From positions 1 to 11,488 of the forward strand of contig JAILNT010000384.1 of the NCBI GenBank assembly GCA_024691265.1: 11,488 bases of DNA, written 5' to 3'. The position numbers and the translations under genes are program-made. Under the pieces are notes generated by a model. The model made no database searches, had not been told where the DNA came from, and was given only the letters and a program-made list of their open reading frames with translations. This stretch comes from Treponema sp. GTDB taxonomy: Bacteria > Spirochaetota > Spirochaetia > Treponematales > Treponemataceae. Shown in pieces: positions 6,229 to 11,488 of this stretch. Every line of letters starts with the position of its first letter. The first letter of the stretch is position 1.

Positions 6229-8193
6229 TTATTTATTGATAAAAGCGGCTAAAGCTTCTGCTGTAAAGTTCAAGGCTTTTGCAACTTCCTTTGCAGGACC
6301 ACTTTCTCCAAAACGGTCGATACAGAAGCAATCGTTTTTCTTTGCGAATCCTTCCCAACCATAATGTACACCAGCTTCAGCTACAACTACGCGGCTATTC
6401 TTTCCAATAACACACTCTTTTACGCTGTCGCTCTGCTCATCGAACAAATTACGGTCAAGTACAGATACAACACGAACTTTTTTATCTGTAACAAGTTTTG
6501 CAGCTTCAAGAGCCATGTTAACTTCACTACCAGTTGCAAGAACTGTAACATCTGGGTTATCAGAACCCTTCTGTACGATATAAGCACCCTTCTTTATATC
6601 TTCTTTCCAATTAGAATCTTCCTTTGCATAAACTGGAACATTCTGTCTTGTTAAAGCAAGAACAACAGGGTGGTCTTTACTTGCCATTGCAATATTCCAT
6701 GCTTCTACAGTTTCTTCTGCATCACCAGGACGAAGAACCTGAAGATTAGGGATTGCACGCAAAGCACTTAAATGTTCAATTGGCTGATGAGTTGGTCCAT
6801 CTTCTCCAACAAAGATAGAATCATGTGTAAGAACATAAAGAGCAGGGATTTTCATAATAGCAGCAAGGCGGATAGATGCTCTCATGTAATCACTGAATAC
6901 AAGGTATGTTGCACAGAATGGGCGAAGTCCGCCATGAAGAAGCATACCAGCGGCTTCACTTGCCATACCAAATTCACGAATACCATATTCAAGTGTACGG
7001 CCCTTTCTGTTTTCTTTGCTGAATGTACCGCCATCACACTTCATAGCTGTTTTGTTTGAACCCTGAAGGTCAGCAGAACCACCAACAAAGCTTGAATACT
7101 TTTGTGCAATAGTGTTAATCATAGCACCGCTTGCAGCACGTGTTGCTACATTGTCGCCTATTTTATATACAGGGTCACAAGCTTCTCCGCTAGGCTGTCC
7201 GCTCCATGCAGCGTCCCATTCTTTTCTAAGTTCTGGGTTTTCTTTTGACCATGCTTCAAACTCTGCTTTCCAGTCTTCTTCAGCTTTTGCATATTTTGCT
7301 TTCTTTTCTTCAAAATATTTATAGGCATCAGGACTTACAAAGAAGAATTCTTCTGGATTGAGTCCAAGATTTTTCTTTGTTTCTGCAACATCAGCTTCTC
7401 CCAATGGTTCTCCATGAACTGCAGCAGTTCCCTGCTTTGGAGCAAACTTTCCAATTACAGATTTTAAGATGATAAGAGTTGGCTTTTTGCCTCTTTTTGC
7501 ATTTTCAACAAGTTCCTGGATTTCAGACATATTGTACATTGAACCTCTGAAAACTTGCCAGCCATAAGATTCATAGCGTTTCTGTATATCATCTGTAAAT
7601 GTTATATCTGTAGAACCATCAATACTTATTTTGTTTTCATCATAGAAAACAATGAGCTTTTCAAGCTGAAGATTTCCTGCAAGAGAACAAGCTTCATTTG
7701 AAACTCCCTCCTGTAAACAACCTTCACCTACAAGTGCGTAAGTGTAATGGTCTACAATCTTATGATGAGGGGTATTATATTTTGCTTCAAGCATCGATTC
7801 TGCAATTGCCATTCCAACAGCAAGAGCAACACCCTGTCCAAGAGGACCTGATGTATTTTCGACACCATCAGTCCAACCGTATTCTGGATGTCCAGGGCAG
7901 TGAGAGCCTACCTGACGGAAAGACTTTATATCATCAAGAGTCACTTTATAACCGGCAAGATGAAGGATTGAGTACAAAAGCATTGAGCCATGACCTGCAG
8001 AAAGGACAAAACGGTCACGGTCAACCCATTTTGAATCTGCTGGATTATGCTTCATTATTTCTCCGTAAAGAACAGAAGCTAATTCAGCACATCCAAGAGG
8101 CAAGCCAGGATGTCCAGACTTTGCCTTCTGAATGGCATCCATAGAAAGACTGCGGATAGAAAGAGCGACTGCTTCAAGACCCTTTTCATTCAT
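6229..8193 (-). CDS. tkt: transketolase
   Basis: Transketolase moves two-carbon ketol units between sugar phosphates in the non-oxidative pentose phosphate pathway, using thiamine diphosphate and a divalent metal in the cytoplasm. The 654-residue protein is close to E. coli TktA (663). Cofactor and active-site elements include GHPG at 27-30 (His28), SAGHGS at 65-70, GPLGQG at 116-121, the thiamine signature GEGCLQEGVSNEA at 156-168 ending with DENKISI (Asn187), VHGEPLG at 259-265 (His260), and EYGIREFGM at 402-410, where Glu407 should activate the cofactor. THDSI and GEDGPTHQPIEHL follow at 456-474. The first metal ligand is Glu157 where most transketolases have Asp (GDG). AGAGG at 8201-8205, complement strand, lies seven bases before the ATG. 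G+C looks higher than in the neighbours, as in highly expressed genes. It lies 84 bases downstream of the 480-residue gene and could be partly co-transcribed. Confidence 0.96.
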   Translation of the reverse strand: MNEKGLEAVALSIRSLSMDAIQKAKSGHPGLPLGCAELASVLYGEIMKHNPADSKWVDRDRFVLSAGHGSMLLYSILHLAGYKVTLDDIKSFRQVGSHCPGHPEYGWTDGVENTSGPLGQGVALAVGMAIAESMLEAKYNTPHHKIVDHYTYALVGEGCLQEGVSNEACSLAGNLQLEKLIVFYDENKISIDGSTDITFTDDIQKRYESYGWQVFRGSMYNMSEIQELVENAKRGKKPTLIILKSVIGKFAPKQGTAAVHGEPLGEADVAETKKNLGLNPEEFFFVSPDAYKYFEEKKAKYAKAEEDWKAEFEAWSKENPELRKEWDAAWSGQPSGEACDPVYKIGDNVATRAASGAMINTIAQKYSSFVGGSADLQGSNKTAMKCDGGTFSKENRKGRTLEYGIREFGMASEAAGMLLHGGLRPFCATYLVFSDYMRASIRLAAIMKIPALYVLTHDSIFVGEDGPTHQPIEHLSALRAIPNLQVLRPGDAEETVEAWNIAMASKDHPVVLALTRQNVPVYAKEDSNWKEDIKKGAYIVQKGSDNPDVTVLATGSEVNMALEAAKLVTDKKVRVVSVLDRNLFDEQSDSVKECVIGKNSRVVVAEAGVHYGWEGFAKKNDCFCIDRFGESGPAKEVAKALNFTAEALAAFINK

Positions 8194-8230
8194 AATACGA
8201 CCTCTATTAAATAAAATATCTATATTAGCC

Positions 8231-8265
8231 GGTTGTAATAAAGCTTAAAACAAGCTGTTACAACC
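8231..8265 (-). promoter_or_regulatory. inverted repeat before tkt: terminator or promoter dyad
   Basis: GGTTGTAA at 8231-8238 pairs with TTACAACC at 8258-8265. Inside, AGCTT at 8242-8246 pairs with AAGCT at 8252-8256 around a five-base loop, so RNA from either strand would fold well. On the minus strand it begins 13 bases after the upstream gene's stop, a terminator position, but the tail behind it is only moderately T-rich. The arms also contain a possible tkt promoter on the minus strand: TTGTAA (complement of 8258-8263), 17 bases, TATTAC (complement of 8235-8240). The two readings are not exclusive. Confidence 0.5.
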
Positions 8266-8277
8266 AACAATTCAAAA

Positions 8278-9720
8278 TTATATCACAATATAATCGCTTC
8301 TTTGTTGTTTCGCAAGCTCAGCTTCAAGTAACACTGAAACATCTTCAAAATTAAATTCCATTCCTTCAAGAGACATGTCTATTGATTCTATTTCTTCACT
8401 TATATCACTCATTGGTAGAAGAGACTGCAACATACGCATTGAATGAGAAAAGAGCTGTGATAAAAGAACAAGTTCAGCTTGAGGTAAAACTCTTAAATCT
8501 TTTTTCAAAGAATCTATTTCACACATTAAAGCCCATATCTTTTTATAAAGACAAAGAGCTCTATGTCGCACAGGAGCGATATTAAAATCTGCAAATCTAT
8601 TATAACTCTTTTTAAGCATAACAGAGCGATTTTTTATTTGCTCTTGTAATTCTTTATTTTCTTCTTCGCCAAGATTTATACAACCAGGTATTATGTATTT
8701 AGGTAAATCTTCTAAACTACAAACGTTATTAACAAAAGAATCTACAATAAAGTTATCAAGTACAAAATCAGGTATAACAATTAAATTAGCATCAACACCT
8801 GTACCATTTTCAAAAGTGGCTGCATCATAATTCCAGGCTCCTACAGCAGGGATTTCTTCACCTTTTTTCCAGAGTCTTGTTTCAACTCCAAAAGATTCAA
8901 AAGCAACTTTATCATTTCTTTGTAAAAATTCTTCTATAGAACCACAATCTAAATCACATAAATCTGTTTTATATTCATAAAAAACTTTAGACAGTTGTTC
9001 ATTTATAGAAGTACATGGTCCAAATCTTTTAAAACTTCTTAACAATGCGTTTTCAAGACTTCTATACCATCTTTCTCTTTTAGGTTCTGCTTCAAATAAA
9101 GATTTTCTTCTGTCAGGAAGTGCTATAAGTCCTATTTTTCCTTCGTCCCAATTAACTATTCTACAAAGCAGTCTGTCTCCATATTTAAAAGCATTTTCTT
9201 TTATAAAAGGCTTTAGGGAAACGCAAGTTAATTTGACTTTTTGAGGCAAAAGAAAATCTCTTTCCATTAAATCAAGCTCTCTATTTGCAGGGTCTTCTGC
9301 AATATATTGAACTGCATATTCTTCTCCAAAAAGAGAATAATGTTCTATTACAAAATCACTGTCAAAAGTTTCTTCTGTTGTCCTTAATTTTCTACCATTA
9401 TGGATAAATTTTAATTGATGTGGCAGCATGTCTGAATCAACAAAAGGAATGCATCTATGACCTACAATGAATACTCCTTTATCAACTTCTTGTTTTGTAG
9501 GCTTTATACTAAATAAAAAACCGTCAAATGCAGCTGCATAAGTAAGATATCTGTTATTTTCCAAAGCAAATACAGACGGACAACTATTCAAATAATCTGC
9601 TAATTCTTCTTGTCTTAAATGAATGCCAGCACTGGCCAATACCTGTTCCACATCTTTTACTGAAAAAGGTTCCATGTAAGTTCTTAAAAATCTGTTCGTA
9701 AAATCTTGCAGCCAGTTCAT
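8278..9720 (-). CDS. protein of unknown function, 480 residues, possible N-terminal winged helix
   Basis: I do not recognise this protein. Residues about 12-62 look like a winged helix: FLRTYMEPFSVKDVEQVL, then LRQEELADYLNSC, then a strand-turn-strand (VFALENNRYLTYAA). The middle (about 65-210) is mostly beta, and GDRLLCRIVNWDEGKIGLIA at 181-200 could be part of a small barrel. A long C-terminal helical region (about 350-470) ends in an acidic stretch, EEIESIDMSLEGMEFNFED. There is no signal peptide or membrane segment, so it should be cytoplasmic. The ATG at 9718-9720 has no clear ribosome-binding site; Met16 is an alternative but is no better supported. The codon pattern is consistent over the whole length without frameshift. 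It lies 84 bases upstream of tkt on the same strand and diverges from the HPt gene. A DNA- or RNA-binding role is a weak inference from the N-terminus. Confidence 0.8.
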   Translation of the reverse strand: MNWLQDFTNRFLRTYMEPFSVKDVEQVLASAGIHLRQEELADYLNSCPSVFALENNRYLTYAAAFDGFLFSIKPTKQEVDKGVFIVGHRCIPFVDSDMLPHQLKFIHNGRKLRTTEETFDSDFVIEHYSLFGEEYAVQYIAEDPANRELDLMERDFLLPQKVKLTCVSLKPFIKENAFKYGDRLLCRIVNWDEGKIGLIALPDRRKSLFEAEPKRERWYRSLENALLRSFKRFGPCTSINEQLSKVFYEYKTDLCDLDCGSIEEFLQRNDKVAFESFGVETRLWKKGEEIPAVGAWNYDAATFENGTGVDANLIVIPDFVLDNFIVDSFVNNVCSLEDLPKYIIPGCINLGEEENKELQEQIKNRSVMLKKSYNRFADFNIAPVRHRALCLYKKIWALMCEIDSLKKDLRVLPQAELVLLSQLFSHSMRMLQSLLPMSDISEEIESIDMSLEGMEFNFEDVSVLLEAELAKQQRSDYIVI

Positions 9721-9784
9721 ATCTATAATGTACTATTCTATTGAAAAAACGACAATCAACTAAGATTTTTTCATATAATAAAAA

Positions 9785-9813
9785 TTAAAGCAAATATAAC
9801 GTTCTTTTATAAT
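9785..9813 (+). promoter_or_regulatory. candidate promoter of the HPt/HD-GYP pair
   Basis: A perfect TATAAT at 9808-9813 has TTAAAG at 9785-9790 (three of six -35 bases) with the ideal 17-base spacing. It lies 42 bases before the HPt start in the 135-base region separating the divergent genes. For the opposite gene I find only a weak candidate pair (TTGTCG and TACATT, 17 apart on the minus strand), which would give an almost leaderless transcript. Confidence 0.35.
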
Positions 9814-9855
9814 ATACTTAAAAAAACTCTTGTATTTCAAAAAAATCGTTATAGA

Positions 9856-10218
9856 ATGAAAGGTATGAAGTTTTACGAAGCTCTTGAAAAAATAAAAATA
9901 AATAAGGAAGAAACTCTTAGACGGTTCTCTGGAAACGAAGCTCTAATGCAGAGATTTGTTTGTAAATTTCCTCAAGATAAAACTTTTAATGAATTGAAAG
10001 CTGCCATTGCTAATAAAGATATGAAAGCTATTGAATTGACAGCTCATACTCTAAAAGGAACTAGTGGAAATCTTGGTTTCACAAAACTTTATGAATTATC
10101 TACAGAACTAGTAAATGCCGTCAGGGCTGGTGATAATGCAAAAGTTGAAGAATTTTCTCCGAAGGTTATTGATGAAGGTGCATTTATAATTGATGTGCTT
10201 AATCAAATAGATAAATAG
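9856..10218 (+). CDS. stand-alone histidine phosphotransfer (HPt) domain protein
   Basis: The 120-residue protein is essentially one HPt domain, a four-helix bundle that passes phosphoryl groups between receiver domains in phosphorelays. The signature AHTLKGTSGNLG lies at 63-74, with His64 as the phosphorylated residue and Lys67 and Gly68 in their conserved places. Helices before it (about 27-62) and after it (about 76-118) complete the bundle. It has no kinase, receiver or membrane part. Two starts are possible: ATG at 9856 and ATG at 9865. Neither has a well-spaced ribosome-binding site (AAAGG at 9859-9863 is only one base from the second), so I kept the longer one. The next gene, 39 bases on, encodes a receiver/HD-GYP protein, the natural phosphate partner. 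The gap holds TTTTGCAA twice (10220-10227 and 10235-10242) and a TATAAT at 10230-10235, so the second gene may also have its own promoter. Confidence 0.9.
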   Translation: MKGMKFYEALEKIKINKEETLRRFSGNEALMQRFVCKFPQDKTFNELKAAIANKDMKAIELTAHTLKGTSGNLGFTKLYELSTELVNAVRAGDNAKVEEFSPKVIDEGAFIIDVLNQIDK

Positions 10219-10257
10219 TTTTTGCAATCTATAATTTTGCAAGTCGTATAGGTTCTT

Positions 10258-11364
10258 ATGCAGCAGATTCGAAAAAAACTACTCATAATAGATGATATAG
10301 AACTAAATCGTGCCATTCTTAGAGAAGCTTTTATTAAAGAATATGATATTCTTGAGGCTGAAAATGGCTATGAGGGCTTGATGTCTCTAGATAAAAACAG
10401 CAAAGATATAGCTGCTGTATTTCTTGATATAATCATGCCTGAACTAGATGGTTTTGGAGTACTTCAAGAACTTGAAGGTAAAGAATTTCTAAACAAAGTT
10501 CCTATATTCCTTATAACAACAGAAGCAACCGCCTATGTTGCAACAAAAGCTTATGACTATGGCGTTGTAGATGTAATTGCAAAACCTTTTAATCTTCTTG
10601 TAATAAAAAGACGTGTTCAAAATATAATTGAACTGTATGAAAACAGAAACCAGATGGAAAAACTTTTACACCATCAAAAGCAATCTGTTGCCATGCCTGT
10701 TTCTAAGAATACAAAGAAAGAAGAAAATCAGTGGTCAATTATAGAAACTCTCGTTGATTCTCTTGAATCTCACAGTATAGAATCAGGTGAACACGTAAGA
10801 AGAATAAGCAGAATAGTAAATGTTATGCTTAGAGACCTTTCTATTTCTCGCCCGGAATGTAAACTTACAGACGAAGATATAGAAATGATTACGAAAGCTT
10901 CTACCCTTCATGATATCGGAAAAATTGCTATTACGGAAAAAGTTCTTTTAAAGCCTGAAAATGAAGGTAGACTTACAGAAAAAGAATTTGAAATCATGAA
11001 AACTCATACAATAAAAGGATGTGAGTTAATAGAAGCAATCAGAACTTCTTTGGATAATAAGATGTATGTGTATTGTTCTCATATCTGTCGCTCTCATCAT
11101 GAACGATGGGACGGAAACGGATATCCGGACAAGTTAAAAGGAAACAGGATTCCTCTTTCAGCTCAGATTGTTTCTTTGGCAGATGCCTATAATGCACTTA
11201 TGTCTAAAAGTATCTATAAAGAAGCTTATAGTCATGAAAAAGCTTGTTCCATGATAAATAATGGACAATGTGGCAGTTTTAACCCTATACTTTTAACATG
11301 CTTTAATAACGTGATAGATAGTATCTATCAAGAACTTTACGCAAATGATTTTTTAGCAGAATAA
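10258..11364 (+). CDS. response regulator with HD-GYP domain, predicted cyclic di-GMP phosphodiesterase
   Basis: The 368-residue protein resembles the RpfG class. The receiver domain (about 6-128) has Asp12/Asp13, the phosphoacceptor Asp57 in FLDIIMPELDG, Thr87/Thr88 and Lys109 (AKPF). A linker (about 129-158) leads to the HD-GYP domain (about 160-365): EHVRRIS with His179, LHDIGK at 217-222 (His218-Asp219), KTHTIKG with His250, and HHERWDGNGYP at 280-290, then SLADAYNALMS at 306-316. These match the metal and catalytic residues of enzymes that hydrolyse cyclic di-GMP. Two positions usually Asp are Asn: Asn312 in ADAYNAL and Asn342 in GSFNP. It should be cytoplasmic and switched by phosphorylation, perhaps via the HPt protein just upstream. 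The start at 10258 has only a weak AGG at 10250-10252; the reading frame and domain limits support it. The next gene starts 21 bases after its stop. Confidence 0.93.
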   Translation: MQQIRKKLLIIDDIELNRAILREAFIKEYDILEAENGYEGLMSLDKNSKDIAAVFLDIIMPELDGFGVLQELEGKEFLNKVPIFLITTEATAYVATKAYDYGVVDVIAKPFNLLVIKRRVQNIIELYENRNQMEKLLHHQKQSVAMPVSKNTKKEENQWSIIETLVDSLESHSIESGEHVRRISRIVNVMLRDLSISRPECKLTDEDIEMITKASTLHDIGKIAITEKVLLKPENEGRLTEKEFEIMKTHTIKGCELIEAIRTSLDNKMYVYCSHICRSHHERWDGNGYPDKLKGNRIPLSAQIVSLADAYNALMSKSIYKEAYSHEKACSMINNGQCGSFNPILLTCFNNVIDSIYQELYANDFLAE

Positions 11365-11384
11365 AGCATAAGGAATAAAAAAAT

Positions 11385-11488
11385 ATGAAAGATTCTTTCT
11401 CATCTGTCCGCATGGATAAATCAAATTCTAAATGGGCTAATTCCATAAAAAGAGAACATAGTCTTTATGGTAGAAGCAATGATGTAAG
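11385..11488 (+). CDS. 5' end of a gene cut by the window edge, possibly Dgt-like dNTPase
   Basis: ATG at 11385 follows AAGGAA at 11370-11375 with a nine-base spacer, and the frame is open to the end of the window (34 complete codons). It is probably co-transcribed with the HD-GYP gene. The peptide includes WANSIKREHSLYGRSNDV. The pattern W, then I-RE, then LYGRSNDVR recalls the start of some deoxyguanosinetriphosphate triphosphohydrolase-like proteins, where a conserved RD-RI-HS segment follows; that segment would lie beyond the edge. The gene is well supported, the function is not. Confidence 0.6.
   Translation, partial: MKDSFSSVRMDKSNSKWANSIKREHSLYGRSNDV

Noticed and set aside
6364..8144. 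Plus-strand open frames opposite tkt, the longest 148 codons (7698-8144)
   Set aside because: tkt is certain on the minus strand; these are Cys/Ser/Gln-rich shadow translations without start signals.
8382..8585. 67-codon plus-strand frame opposite the 480-residue gene
   Set aside because: It has no ribosome-binding site and lies inside a long, consistent frame on the other strand.
1..11488. tRNA or rRNA genes, CRISPR array, insertion sequence, attachment site or prophage
   Set aside because: I looked for cloverleaf patterns, regularly spaced repeats, transposase motifs and terminal inverted repeats and saw none.

Overview
The window is AT-rich DNA (roughly one third G+C by eye) with bacterial ribosome-binding sites and tightly packed operons. 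The combination of a tiny lipoprotein with a relaxed lipobox, hexuronate catabolism genes, a receiver/HD-GYP regulator and several lineage-restricted proteins suggests a host-associated spirochaete, most likely Treponema from gut or rumen. That assignment is inference; there is no rRNA or marker gene to confirm it.

Layout from left to right. Bases 1-282 are AT-rich and hold no gene. A 48-residue lipoprotein gene (283-429) follows, with a terminator-like hairpin behind it. Next is a two-gene unit, rtcB-prfH (740-2460), encoding an RtcB-type RNA ligase and the release-factor homologue PrfH. The pair is known in other bacteria as a ribosome rescue and 16S rRNA repair module. It is preceded by a 20-codon reading frame with an excellent ribosome-binding site and by long-range inverted repeats, which looks like a leader. 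A strong hairpin closes the unit.

Bases 2742-6134 form a compact hexuronate operon: uxuA (mannonate dehydratase), a GntR/FCD-family regulator overlapping it by four bases, and uxuB (fructuronate reductase) ten bases later. A perfect 10-bp inverted repeat lies just after the TATAAT box of uxuA and is the obvious operator candidate for the regulator encoded inside the operon. UxuB makes mannonate from fructuronate and UxuA dehydrates it to 2-keto-3-deoxygluconate. The isomerase, kinase and aldolase of the pathway are not in the window.

A probable bidirectional terminator separates uxuB from genes on the minus strand: transketolase (tkt, 6229-8193) and, upstream of it, a 480-residue protein that I do not recognise (8278-9720). 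Between those two lies an inverted repeat that can be read either as a terminator or as an operator over the tkt promoter.

From a divergent intergenic region the plus strand resumes with a signalling pair: a stand-alone histidine phosphotransfer (HPt) protein (9856-10218) and a receiver/HD-GYP protein predicted to hydrolyse cyclic di-GMP (10258-11364). No histidine kinase is present. A gene cut by the window edge starts at 11385; its N-terminus faintly resembles Dgt-type dNTP triphosphohydrolases. No tRNA, rRNA, CRISPR array, insertion sequence or prophage is visible.
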